A DNA stretch of 33,927 bases from Syntrophobacterales bacterium (GCA_020060385.1 JAGVAH010000126.1:1-33927); one strand, 5' to 3'; shown: positions 8,945-17,765, numbered from the stretch's first letter. A program made the numbers and translations. The notes: generated from the letters alone by a model not told the origin.

Positions 8945-9108
8945 GCATGAAGTGTATCGATATCTCACGAATAGCTTAAATTTTCTGCAGTCTGATAAGT
9001 TTCGGATCAGTTGACAGCGTGCCCTCTTGATTAGGGGTATAAATAAGGCGCTCATAGTTGGTTTCGTTTTCGGTAGAGAGCAGGTTCGGGTCTTCCTGCA
9101 GGCCAGAC

Positions 9109-11568
9109 TTACCCCAACAGCTTGATCTTCCAGATATGCTGGCAGTATTCCCGGATGGCCCGGTCCGAGGAGAACTTGCCCATACGGGCAACGTTAAGGA
9201 TGGACATGCGGGTCCAGCGCTTATCATCCCTGAATATGCGCCCTACTTCCTCTTGCCGGTCCACATAAGAACGATAATCAGCCAGCACCAGGTATTCATC
9301 TTGGCCGAAAAGCGAGTTCACCAGCGGCCGGAACAGGTCCCGGTCGCCGTGGGAGAAGAATCCCGAGCTGATCAAGTCCAGGGCTTCCTTTAATTCACCA
9401 TCGTCCTGATAATAATTCCAGGGAGAGTAGCCCCCGGTCTTCAGGCTTTGGACCTCCTGAGCGGTGAGCCCGAAGAGGAAGAAGTTTTCTGGCCCCACTT
9501 CTTCCCTAATCTCCACGTTGGCCCCGTCCAGGGTGCCGATGGTGAGCGCCCCGTTCATGGCGAACTTCATGTTGCTCGTGCCGGAGGCCTCCTTGCCTGC
9601 AGTGGAGATCTGCTCCGAGAGATCGGCCGCGGGGTAAACTAGTTGGCCGTTTTTCACGTTGAAATTCGGAAAGAACACCACCTTGAGGCGATCGTTAAGG
9701 TCCTGGTCGTGATTCACCACTTGAGCCACCGAGTTGATGAGCTTGATGATCAGCTTGGCCATGAAGTAGCCAGGCGCAGCCTTGCCCCCGAAGATAAAGG
9801 TCCGGGGCGCTATCTCCAGCGACGGGCGATGCTTCAGACGGTTATAAAGGGTGATTATATGCAGCACGTTCAGGTGCTGCCGCTTGTATTCGTGCAGCCG
9901 CTTCACCTGAATATCAAAGAGGCTGGCCGGATTGACAATGATGCCGGTGCGCTTCTTGATGGCCGCGGCCAGGGCCTTTTTGTTGGCGAGCTTGACTGCC
10001 CGCCAGTCCCGTTGAAACTCCGAGTCCCCGGCGAATTCCTCCAGACGCCGCAGTTCCTCTAAGTTCTTGATCCAGGCCGGGCCGATTGTGCGGGTAATAA
10101 GCCCGGTCAGGGAGGGGTTACTCAATACCATAAAGCGCCTGGGGGTTACTCCGTTGGTCACGGTGAGGAACTTCTCTGGCCACAGGTCAGAAAAGTCCTT
10201 GAGCACTGTCTGCTTCAGGAGTTCGGTATGCAGGTCAGCCACCCCGTTGATGGCATGGGTGCCCAAGCAGGCCAGGTGGGCCATGCGCACGGATTTGTCC
10301 CCGTTTTCGTCAATCAGGGACAGCCGCTGCAAACGGTCATCATCCAGGGGATACTTGAGACGCACCTCATCTAGGAAACGCCGGTTGATTTCATAGATGA
10401 TTTCCAGATGACGGGGCAGGTATTCGGCAAAAAGTGCGAGCGGCCAGGTCTCCAGGGCTTCCGGCAGCAGGGTGTGATTGGTGTAGGCCAGAGTCTTTCT
10501 GGTAATCTCCCAGGCCTCCTCCCAGGGGATTAGAAATTTGTCCACCAGGAGCCGCATCAACTCCGCCACGGCTATGGCTGGATGGGTGTCATTAAGCTGG
10601 ATTGCAAAGCTCTCATGAAAGCTGTCCAGGCTTTTTCCCCTCAATAAGTGAATGCGGATCATATCCTGCAGCGAGCAGGAAACGAAGAAGTGTTGCTGCC
10701 CAAATCTGAGCCTTTTACCCACTTCAGGCTCGTCATTGGGGTAGAGTACCTTCGTGACATTCTCCGAATAAACCTTTTCCTGAACCGCGCCATAGTAGTC
10801 ACCCAGATTGAAGTCGGCAAAATCGAAAGACTCCACCGCTTCCGCCACCCATAAGCGCAGAAGGTTGGACCGGCGGTTGCGGTAGCCGGGCACCAAATAG
10901 TCGTGTGCCTTCCCCTTCGCTACTCGGCCCGGGATCCAGCGCCGCCGCTGGTGGCCTTCGAGGTCATTGTAGGTTTCGACAAATCCTCTCCAGCCCACTT
11001 GATAGGCGATCTCCGCACGGCTCAATTCCCAGGGATTGCCCAGTTCCAGCCATTTGTCTGTACTCTCCACCTGCCAGCCATCCCGGATTTCCTGGTCGAA
11101 GATGCCGAATTCGTAGCGGATGCCGTAACCGATGGCCGGCACTTCCAGGGTGGCCAGGGAGTCTATATAACAAGCGGCCAGTCGTCCCAGGCCGCCGTTT
11201 CCCAGGCCGGGCTCTCCTTCCTGCTCCAGGAGTTCTTCCAAGGTGAACCCGTGTTGGGCCACGGCCTCCCGGACCTGCTCCCAAATGCCCAGATTGAAGA
11301 TGCTGTTGCCCAGTTGCGGCCCGATCAAAAACTCGGCGGAGAGATAGCTCACCACCTTGACGTCTTGGCGGATGGCCTTCAGGGTCTGCACCCAGTTATG
11401 CAGCAACCTGTCCCGCACCGTGTAGGCCAGGGCCATGTACCAATCGTTTTTACTGGCTAATTCGGGAAGCCGCCCTTGGACATAATGAAGGTTGTCCAGG
11501 ATCGCTTGGGCCAGGATCTCCGGACTGGTTCCCGTGCGGATGTTCTCTTCCTCTGGAGGATTTTTCAT
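9109..11568 (-). CDS. glgP: Glycogen/starch phosphorylase
   Basis: 819 aa, the usual length of bacterial glycogen phosphorylases (GT35). It releases glucose-1-phosphate from alpha-1,4-glucans using PLP. Visible signatures: 'NWVQTLKAI', 'SAEFLIGPQLGNS', 'GNGGLGRLAACYIDS', 'QLNDTHPAIAVAELMR', 'YTNHTLLPEALE', 'VTNGVTPRRF', and the PLP motif 'EASGTSNMKFAMNGALTIG' with the Schiff-base Lys at about residue 668, followed by 'TLDGANVEI'. The C-terminus is complete. It lies 35 nt after fba on the same strand, so a common operon links glycogen breakdown to the lower glycolytic/gluconeogenic step. The ATG has AGGGAA 5 nt upstream. Confidence 0.97.
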   Translation of the reverse strand: MKNPPEEENIRTGTSPEILAQAILDNLHYVQGRLPELASKNDWYMALAYTVRDRLLHNWVQTLKAIRQDVKVVSYLSAEFLIGPQLGNSIFNLGIWEQVREAVAQHGFTLEELLEQEGEPGLGNGGLGRLAACYIDSLATLEVPAIGYGIRYEFGIFDQEIRDGWQVESTDKWLELGNPWELSRAEIAYQVGWRGFVETYNDLEGHQRRRWIPGRVAKGKAHDYLVPGYRNRRSNLLRLWVAEAVESFDFADFNLGDYYGAVQEKVYSENVTKVLYPNDEPEVGKRLRFGQQHFFVSCSLQDMIRIHLLRGKSLDSFHESFAIQLNDTHPAIAVAELMRLLVDKFLIPWEEAWEITRKTLAYTNHTLLPEALETWPLALFAEYLPRHLEIIYEINRRFLDEVRLKYPLDDDRLQRLSLIDENGDKSVRMAHLACLGTHAINGVADLHTELLKQTVLKDFSDLWPEKFLTVTNGVTPRRFMVLSNPSLTGLITRTIGPAWIKNLEELRRLEEFAGDSEFQRDWRAVKLANKKALAAAIKKRTGIIVNPASLFDIQVKRLHEYKRQHLNVLHIITLYNRLKHRPSLEIAPRTFIFGGKAAPGYFMAKLIIKLINSVAQVVNHDQDLNDRLKVVFFPNFNVKNGQLVYPAADLSEQISTAGKEASGTSNMKFAMNGALTIGTLDGANVEIREEVGPENFFLFGLTAQEVQSLKTGGYSPWNYYQDDGELKEALDLISSGFFSHGDRDLFRPLVNSLFGQDEYLVLADYRSYVDRQEEVGRIFRDDKRWTRMSILNVARMGKFSSDRAIREYCQHIWKIKLLG

Positions 11569-11603
11569 ATGTCTTCCCTGGCGCTACCTTTCTGTTAAAA
11601 GTT

Positions 11604-12581
11604 TCAGGCTTTCCCGGCGCTCATGAGCACCTGCTCATTCTTATATTTAACCATCTTAATCAGCTCATCCCGGGCTGGGCCGAGATATTTGCGGGGGTCG
11701 AACTCCCCCGGTTTTTCGCCAAAGACCTTCCGGAGCATCGCTGTCATGGCCAGGCGGCCATCGCTGTCGATATTGATTTTACAGACCGCAGAGCGGGCAG
11801 CCCGGCGTAACTGCTCTTCGGAGATGCCCACCGCCTCCTCCATTTGACCGCCGAAGCGGTTGATCAAGTCCACGTATTCGGGCATGACCGAGGACGCGCC
11901 GTGGAGCACGATGGGAAATCCCGGCAGGCGCTCTTCGATTTCCTCCAGGATGTCGAACCGCAGGGGCGGCGGCTCCTCACCGGGCTTCACCTTGAACTTG
12001 AAGGCTCCGTGGGAGGTGCCGATGGAGATGGCCAGTGAATCCACCCCGGTCTTTTGCACAAATTCCTCCACTTCCTCGGGCTTGGTGTAATGGGACGCCG
12101 CGGCGGAGACCTCGTCCTCGACTCCGGCCAACACTCCCAATTCCCCTTCCACGGTGACGTCCCGTTCATGGGCGTAGTCCACCACCTGGCGGGTGAGGCG
12201 GACGTTTTCCGCAAAGGAATGGTGGGAGCCGTCGATCATCACGGAGGAGAAGCCCGAGTTGATGCAGGATTGGGCCAGATCCAAAGTATCGCCGTGATCC
12301 AGGTGCAAGGCGATTGGGATACGAGCGCCCAGGACCGCCATCATCTCCACGGCCCCCTGGACCAGACGGGGCACCATGGCCTCGTGCATGTATTTCCGGG
12401 CGCTGCCGGAACATTGTAGAATTACGGGGGATTTCGATTGGATGCAGCCGAGGACGATGGCTTCGAGCTGCTCCAGATTGTTAAAATTATAGGCCGGCAC
12501 CGCATAACGCCCGCCCATGGCCCTCTGGAACATCTCTCGGGTATTTACCAACCCGAGTTCTTTATAATGAAATTGAGGCAT
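11604..12581 (-). CDS. fba: Class II fructose-1,6-bisphosphate aldolase
   Basis: 325 aa, zinc-dependent aldolase of class II. It interconverts fructose-1,6-bisphosphate with dihydroxyacetone phosphate and glyceraldehyde-3-phosphate. Key sites: 'PAYNFNNLEQ' (about 29-38), the catalytic Asp and first zinc His in 'HLDHGDT' (Asp95, His96), 'SVMIDGSHHSF', 'VEGELG' (Glu147), His191 in 'GTSHGAFK', His227 in 'VLHGASS', and 'KINIDSDGR' in the phosphate-binding region. A GGGGG-type ribosome-binding site precedes the ATG by 7 nt. It is the first gene of the fba-glgP pair. All catalytic and metal ligands are present, so activity is expected. Confidence 0.96.
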   Translation of the reverse strand: MPQFHYKELGLVNTREMFQRAMGGRYAVPAYNFNNLEQLEAIVLGCIQSKSPVILQCSGSARKYMHEAMVPRLVQGAVEMMAVLGARIPIALHLDHGDTLDLAQSCINSGFSSVMIDGSHHSFAENVRLTRQVVDYAHERDVTVEGELGVLAGVEDEVSAAASHYTKPEEVEEFVQKTGVDSLAISIGTSHGAFKFKVKPGEEPPPLRFDILEEIEERLPGFPIVLHGASSVMPEYVDLINRFGGQMEEAVGISEEQLRRAARSAVCKINIDSDGRLAMTAMLRKVFGEKPGEFDPRKYLGPARDELIKMVKYKNEQVLMSAGKA

Positions 12582-12680
12582 TAGCCAACCCCCAAGGTTA
12601 AGGGTTAAGGAAAAGGTGCCGCTCCGGCAACTAAAGGGCCCTCCCAGCTTGAACCTCCACTTCCATGAAATACCCAGTGG

Positions 12681-13057
12681 TTAAGAGTAACCAGAGGGGC
12701 GGCTGACGCTACCGCCGGGCCTGCCACCGCCACTGAAGCTGGTCCGGAAAGCTGCACTGGCCCGCCGAAAATTCTGGCTCAGCAGGTGGCCCCGCTGCCT
12801 GGCGGCATTTCCCCAATTCGATTGATTACGTAAAAACCTGCGCCGGGAAACACAGATGGGCGGGTCGCAGGCGTGAGCTGCCCCAGAATGCATCCTTGAC
12901 CGCCAAAGGGCGGAAATTGAAGTCGAAGGTGATCAACTCCGTCAGCTTCCCTACCTCGGCACTCTGGTTACTCTCCAGTAGAGCCTTTTCTGCTGGGTTG
13001 GCAGGCAGAATATAACATGAGTCCCTATGTGGGAAAAAGCCAAATCTTCTCAGTCAA
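12681..13057 (-). pseudogene. Possible decayed gene with Gly/Ser-rich C-terminus
   Basis: On the minus strand two frames carry protein-like sequence end to end. Upstream there is 'CYILPANPAEKALLES...LTELITFDFNFRPLAVKD', which runs into a stop. In another frame there is 'NWGNAARQRGHLLSQNFRRA' followed by 'SGGGRPGGSVSRPSGYS', the kind of tail seen in exported low-complexity proteins. A frameshift near 12890 would join them. No start codon or ribosome-binding site is recognisable. I cannot name the family; chance open frames remain possible. Confidence 0.3.
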
Positions 13058-14002
13058 AATGGCCTAAAAAAGGGGCATCTCCAGCCTTATAATCATCTTC
13101 ACCTCTTACAAGACTTGGAAATTGAATGAATAGCTGATTGCCACTAATGCAACTTATCATTAGGGAGGAAAAAATTGCAGATATAGTCCGGCTATCGAAA
13201 GAAGTTCCTCTTGGAGAGAAGAGCGCAGGAGAGGCGAGCTATAGGAAGATTTGCTCGGGGTAGGAGATCTATTAAGAATTACTGATGCGGCTGCGTAATA
13301 CCCCGGAAACCTTAAACACCAAAACTTTACGAGACCGAAGCATTAGTCTTTCCCTGGTTTGAGGATTTCGCCCCCGGCGCTCCCTCTTTTGTCTCTCCGA
13401 AAACTTTTCAAACCCGCTAACGAGTAAATCTTCACCCCGTGGCAGGCTGTCCTTCACAATCTCCAAGAGCCTGGTCCACTATCTGCCGGGATTATTGCTT
13501 ATCAAATGACCATCTGCATCTGGAGGTGGGTGTTGGGCTTATCCTTGGTGAGCGCTATACCCCCCTATTTGCAATGTCGAGCATTCTAACGCCCAATTTG
13601 CGAGCTGGTATTCGATAACCTTCCAATGGTCAGGGAATATATCAGATTTTACAAGAGAAATTAGTTACGGAATAGGGATGGGGTTTGATATTTTCTTAGT
13701 TGGTGTTAAAAGGGGAGGAGGGTAGGGGGCTGGAGTGGGGGTGGCGAAGATTTTAAAATTACCTCTGAGGGTCTATCGTCGGTTTTCTAAGGGGATAATC
13801 CAAGGTCAATTAAATGAAAATATAAATAATAAAATAGAGGTCCGTGTTAGAATCGAACAACCGGCTACTGTTGAAGTGTTTTTGAAATAAAAAGTGTAAT
13901 TTGTGTGCTCCGAAATATGCTGAAATGTCCTTAGATGGCCTCTAATGGCTTGGGGTTAGTCGCCATGCAAGGGAAAAAGCCAATAAAATCAATGGAATCA
14001 TG
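13058..14002. other. Largely non-coding AT-rich spacer
   Basis: Apart from the IHF-alpha remnant nothing certain is seen. A 38-codon plus-strand frame at 13147-13263 ('MQLIIREEKIADIVRLSKE') resembles the first residues of a GNAT acetyltransferase but ends at once. From about 13520 to 14000 the sequence is AT-rich with short A/T runs, stops in all frames and no convincing hairpins or promoters. Confidence 0.5.
13272..13510 (-). pseudogene. ihfA: IHF alpha-subunit remnant
   Basis: The last 64 codons read as the IHF-alpha C-terminal two-thirds: 'EIVKDSLPRGEDLLVSGFEKF', 'RQKRERRGRNPQT', 'LRSRKVLVFKVSGVLRSRIS'. The RRGRNPQT beta-arm with the DNA-intercalating Pro and the 'FKxSGVLR' C-terminus are diagnostic. 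Upstream, 'SRQIVDQ' continues the first-helix region in a different frame (shift near 13470) and TAA at 13492-13494 interrupts it (GAA expected). The N-terminal helix cannot be found. The usually invariant Gly of 'GFGKF' is Glu. It is therefore a pseudogene, probably a paralogue from a lost mobile element because ihfA is normally needed and intact elsewhere in such genomes. Confidence 0.7.
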
Positions 14003-14023
14003 CAAATCCCGCCTTCGGCACCA
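14003..14023 (+). other. 3' end of tRNA-Leu (att-like fragment)
   Basis: The last 21 nt of a tRNA-Leu in correct geometry: half T-loop CAAAT, T-stem strand CCCGC, acceptor strand CTTCGGC, discriminator A, then CCA. Bacterial tRNA-Leu begins GCCGAAG and ends CTTCGGC-ACCA, which matches. The 5' part of the tRNA is absent. A tRNA 3' end cut at the T-loop is the usual attachment-site duplicate left by a tyrosine integrase. A shorter copy, TTCGGCACCA, recurs at 14186-14195. Confidence 0.65.
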
Positions 14024-14060
14024 TTATTAATAAACAAATCAAAAAGTTATCATAAGTTAC

Positions 14061-14088
14061 AACCATATAAACTACTTCTGATATGGTT
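14061..14088. repeat. 8-bp inverted repeat
   Basis: AACCATAT and ATATGGTT pair perfectly around 12 nt, 37 bp after the tRNA-Leu fragment. A second imperfect stem (GCAACCCC/GGGGTTTGC, 14093-14113) follows. They may be core or arm sites of the former integrative element, or a decayed terminator. Confidence 0.3.
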
Positions 14089-14662
14089 ATTTGCAACCCC
14101 GAAGAGGGGTTTGCTGCTTAATTTATATAGTAATTATAACATGTTAAGATTGTGAAGTCTCGCCTTTAAGGAATCGAAGCCAATATTCGGCACCAGCAGC
14201 TAATTAAATGGCGAAATTCCAGGGATTCCTGCGTTTTTATGCATTCAGAATTTTATCGCAGGGGCCCATTAGTTGCGCCCACCTTCCGTGCAACCTAATA
14301 GCCATCTGGGGTGCAACTGATTTGTTACTATTTGCACGGCCTATTCTCCCACTACCGATAGAGTATGCCCCGGCTTGCTTTCGAATGCCGCACAGTCTGG
14401 ACCAAGTCCCTTTTCCCTTCTTGCGGTATCCAATGGCCATAGATCAACAGTCATGGAAATGGAGTGGTGTGGCTGCAGATCCGGAGCCAAGGGTAGAGAT
14501 CGATCTGTTGACACCGGTATGCCAGTTAGGTCCCCCTATTTACCAGAAGACAGCTAAGGGTCATGGCCGCGGAAATGGACACCACTCAGTAGGAGTTGAT
14601 GCCAATCGCCTTGAAGGATTTATTCAAAAAGCACGGAAAGCCGCCGATTGCGTAGAGGCTAC

Positions 14663-14693
14663 TATCACAATATAACCTGGTTATATTGTGATA
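14663..14693. repeat. 31-bp near-perfect palindrome
   Basis: Arms TATCACAATATAACC and GGTTATATTGTGATA are exact reverse complements separated by a single T. The surrounding sequence is otherwise non-repetitive and no gene clearly starts or ends here. Such a long perfect palindrome suggests a dimeric-protein operator, a cruciform, or the fused ends of a lost element. It lies about 200 bp outside the 3' end of the group II intron. Confidence 0.75.
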
Positions 14694-14926
14694 TCTAAAA
14701 GCACACACACCACCCCTCCAGCATTCGTGATTACCCCTCACTCCGCATTCACGCATCATTGCCTGGCATCACAGTCTTTTTTTGCTCAAAACTCAATTAA
14801 CAGTCGTCTAAGAGGTGATCAGAAAGGTTTGAGATGCAAATATGATCTCCAACCGGAAAGGTCAATTTTTGGTATTTATGCGGCGCAGTCGAGTAGCGCG
14901 GGGGATTGCACCCCCGCGCCCTCCCA

Positions 14927-14960
14927 AAACCGGACATGAATCTCTCGATTCATCCGGCTC
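14927..14960 (-). ncRNA. Group II intron domain V
   Basis: A 34-nt catalytic hairpin starting GAGCC (carrying the AGC triad) and ending in CCGGTTT, with GGATGAAT/ATTCATGTCC arms closed by a GAGA-type tetraloop region. Length and shape match bacterial domain V. It begins immediately after the maturase TAG (14963-14961). Confidence 0.85.
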
Positions 14961-16403
14961 CTATCGACCAGCCGCAAGATCGGAGGCCAGTTGCCAATGC
15001 GAGAACAGTGCCGGCTGTTGGCGTTTGGTACACCAGAATCAATGCCCTGCCTTCCGGGGACGGCCAGGTAATCTCTTGTATTTCCACATGGCCCAGCTTT
15101 GCAGCGAGCGATTGAATTGGTCTGCTAAGCCATAAAAGGCAGACTTATAGTAGCTGTCATAGTAGTTAATCCAGCCACGGATGACTGGGTTAAACATGCG
15201 GGATAGGTCCAGGAGATTCTCGTCGCTTATACCAAATCGCAATCTAACGCCAACTTTCTTATAGGGGCGAACCTTGTGCTCGCCCGCCCGCACAGGGCGA
15301 ATACAAGATTCGCCCCTACAGTTCAATGTCTTTTGATTGCGAAATGGTATTAGCCGGTGCAGGCGCCAGCCCCGGATGACACTCCGCATGGAGTTGGCCG
15401 CCTTTTTGCTCACTGCCGGCAGGAAGCTGACAAACACCCTACCCAGACGGCTTTTGGCTCCCCGGGGCCGAAAGCCAAACCCCAGGAAATCAAACCGCAC
15501 GTTTGGATGACTGCCTGTCCGATCACTGTCTTGGCAGTAAACAATCTTGGTCCTCTCTGGATGGAGTTCCAGCTTGCACTGGGCCAGTCGCCTGGCCACG
15601 ACAGTTTTCAGCCAAAGCGCCTGTCTCTCGCTCTGGCTATGCACGATGATGTCGTCAGCGTACCGCTCGAAAAGGATGGCCGGATAATTCCGGTGCATTC
15701 AGAGACCGAAGGCATAATGCAAGAAGAGGTTGGCCAACAGAGGGCTGACAACCCCACCCTGAGGGGTGTCCTGCTCCCGAGCCATCAGAGTGCCATCCGA
15801 TAATTGCGCAGGGGTTTTCAACCACCGCTCGATATACAAGATGATCCATCGACACTCGGTATGTTTACGCACCGCCCGCATCAAGAGAGCATGATCCAGG
15901 TTGTCAAAGAAGCCTTTGATGTCCAGATCCAGCACCCAGTCGCTGCGCCAGCATCGCTGCCGGGCGAGACCAACTGCCTGAATCGCGGACCTGCCAGGCC
16001 GGTACCCGTAAGAGTCCTGATGAAAGTGAGGCTCCACCAGGGGCTCCAGGTACATCTTGACTACCATCTGGGCTATCCGGTCGGTTACCGTGGGGATGCC
16101 CAGCACCCGCCTCCCACCATCACTCTTCGGTATCTCTACCGTTCTTACCGGTGGCGGGAAATAACTCCCGGATGACATCCGGTTCCAGAGTCTGTAGAGG
16201 TTATTAGACCTGTACCTCCCGAACTCCGCAATGGATTTCCCATCCACGCCCGCAGCACCCTGGTTTGCCTTTACCCGCTGGTAAGCCTCCCAAACCACTC
16301 GCTTGGAAATACCAAACGGCCTTGCCTTATTCAATGGCTCCTCCCATTGCTGGTTGACCATCAAATAAAGCTGATCGACACAACCCCTTCGCTCCATCCC
16401 CAT
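14961..16403 (-). pseudogene. ltrA: Group II intron reverse transcriptase/maturase, broken
   Basis: N-terminal half 15699-16403: RT0-RT4 blocks such as 'AGVDGKSIAEF', 'YFPPPVRTVEIPKSDGG', 'LGIPTVTDRIAQMVVK', 'DSYGYRPGRSA', 'LDLDIKGFFDNLDH', 'TPQGGVVSPLLANLFLHY'. A TGA at 15699-15701 (Trp expected) interrupts the frame, which resumes at once with the catalytic 'FERYADD', 'LELHPERTKIVY', 'FDFLGF' and the maturase X domain ('MFNPVIRGWINYYDSYYKSA'). About 40 residues in the thumb region come from the MITE-like insertion. A frameshift near 15045 moves the end ('QPALFSHWQL') to another frame, closing at TAG 14963-14961. There is no HNH endonuclease domain. Three lesions make it non-functional. Confidence 0.85.
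15229..15350. mobile_element. 122-bp MITE-like palindromic insertion
   Basis: Outer terminal inverted repeats are 16 bp with two mismatches (ATACCAAATCGCAATC at the left; reverse complement of GATTGCGAAATGGTAT at the right). Inside are nested arms TAGGGGCGAA...TTCGCCCCTA and GGGCGA-type stems around CCCGCCCGCACAGGGCG. The whole element folds into one long hairpin and encodes nothing. It interrupts the thumb region of the intron maturase but keeps the frame, adding about 40 residues ('RNQKTLNCRGESC...'). Similar 'TAGGGGCGAAnCTTGTATTCGCCC' elements are, to my recollection, scattered in several environmental bacterial genomes. Confidence 0.75.
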
Positions 16404-16951
16404 TACGGGACTTCTTCGCTACTACGGGTTGTTCCGCCCCTGTGCCCCGCCTTGATACTCTCACTCTCATGAGTCCCCCACTTGAGTTTCTCCCTTGACA
16501 TCGGGACGACAGGTTCCCACGTTCCGCACGAGAACCTGGACCAGGTTCTCGCCACCTTTATGCCGGACGCCGCTCAAGCAGTGAGCAGGTTCCCCTTGAG
16601 CTAATCTTGGCGTCTATTTAGCCACCAGTTTCGACGTCACCTTTAACTTTTCGACACCTCATCAGCGGTTCGCTTGTGCTCCTCTCCCTGATCCTCACCT
16701 GCCATGGTCTCCAGCCATGACTTATCCTCAACGCTCACCACCCCGGCTCTTAACCAGAGCAGTTTAAGGCGGTTTGGGGCCTGCTCCTGCAAGCCGGCTC
16801 CGAGGGGCCTTCCCTCATCTCTCGCACAGTTGCGTACGCTTTCATATATGATGCAAGCGAACTCGTGGCGCACTATAGAGCAGTTATCGTATTGGAGCTT
16901 GTTGCCTATTAGCAGAAACTATTTAATGTTAATTCATTTTCAAGGAATCAA

Positions 16952-17596
16952 TTACAGACCCTTGCCTGTAGATTGGATGGCCCGTTCCATTTCCTCCTCC
17001 AGGGCAGGTGGTAAGCCTTCGATTTTGACCTTAATGAAGCTCCGGACTATAGTGGAGATGGCTTCATCTGTGTCTAAACCCCGGGCTATCAGGTATTCTG
17101 CCTCCTCGGCAGCGATTTTGCCCACCGCGGCTTCAGGGGACATATCCGCCCTGGCTACCTGGCCTTCCAGTTCGGCGATGGCATAGATGATCCCGGTAGG
17201 CGACAAGATAAGCCCACGGCATTCCAGGTGGGCCTCGATTTCGGGGGCTTGGCCGATGAGGTGGCCGCGGCTGAGGCATTTGCCGCCCACAGTGAGGCTG
17301 CGGGCGATGACATCGGCCCGGGTCCGGGGGGCCTGAAGGATCACCCGGCCGCCGATATCCAGTTCAGAACCAGGATAGGCGAACAGGATGGAGTTGAGGC
17401 GGCTCACGGCCCCCGGTCCGGCCAGAGTCACCGTGGGATAGGTTTGTGCCGTCTTCACCGGCTTGAGGAAGATGCAGTTAGAAATAAAGGTGCCACCCTC
17501 CTCGCCCCAGACCCCTGTGCGGGACCGGACATGGACGTCTTCCCAGTAGGCGAATTCCAGCCTGATGGATAATTCGGTCCCCAACCCGCCGGACAC
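16952..17596 (-). pseudogene. 5'-truncated SufB/SufD-like Fe-S assembly protein
   Basis: 214 codons from a GTG match only the C-terminal two-thirds of the compact SufBD family: 'WEDVHVRSRTGVWGEEGGTFISN', 'YPTVTLAGPGAVSRLNSILFAYPGSELDIGGRVIL', 'KCLSRGHLIGQAPEIEAHLECRGLIL', 'MSPEAAVGKIAAEEAEYLIARGL' and 'IVRSFIKVKIEGLP'. A TGA lies three codons before the GTG. Remnant-like sequence ('AHPRCCQLEGM') continues in another frame upstream, so a frameshift near 17590 and loss of the first 130-150 residues are likely. No SufC ATPase, the obligatory partner, is in the window. The usual His of 'HNW' is missing ('EFAYW'). A short functional protein cannot be excluded but looks unlikely. Confidence 0.7.
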
Positions 17597-17765
17597 ATGC
17601 CTTCAAGTTGGCAGCAACGAGGGTGGGCTTGTATTGGAATAGCGGTCTCCTTGGCCGCCAGTCTGCCGGGGATGTTATAAGGCTCTAGGCTTTTTAGTCC
17701 AGGACGCTCATCTTCATTACGATTGGAATGGCGGTTAGGCGCTGTGGACTGCCCGGCAAGGCCTT

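Larger units (their letters stand above)
14889..16873 (-). mobile_element. Group II intron (ribozyme plus maturase ORF)
   Basis: The 5' end is set by GTGCG at 16873-16869, the group II start consensus. Domain I-like structured sequence follows, including a perfect 10-bp stem at 16529-16551. A reverse transcriptase/maturase ORF then occupies domain IV, ending directly before domain V (14960-14927) and a GC-rich domain VI stem (GCGCGGGGG/CCCCCGCGC, 14896-14919). The 3' end is placed about 7 nt beyond domain VI and is uncertain by some 10 nt. The element is about 1,985 bp. It sits 79 nt past the end of the SufBD fragment, in non-coding sequence. The encoded protein is inactivated, so any mobility would need a maturase in trans. 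Confidence 0.85.

Noticed and set aside
8976-9227. 83-aa minus-strand ORF at the end of glgP
   Set aside because: Most of it is an out-of-frame shadow of the glgP 3' end; the remainder has no recognisable protein features.
13147-13263. 38-codon ORF resembling a GNAT N-terminus
   Set aside because: The similarity is a few residues only and the frame stops at once; no continuation is found in other frames.
14208-14675. 155-codon plus-strand ORF
   Set aside because: No ribosome-binding site, no recognisable domain, unusual residue mix, and it ends inside the 31-bp palindrome. The opposite strand is no better. Not supported as a gene.
15699-15701. Possible selenocysteine codon in the intron maturase
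   Set aside because: The homologous residue is Trp rather than Cys, no hairpin with a G-rich loop follows, and the gene has two other lesions.
16643-16873. 76-aa ORF starting exactly at the group II intron 5' end
   Set aside because: Its GTG start is the GTGCG intron boundary and the sequence is structured domain I-III RNA, a frequent false gene call.
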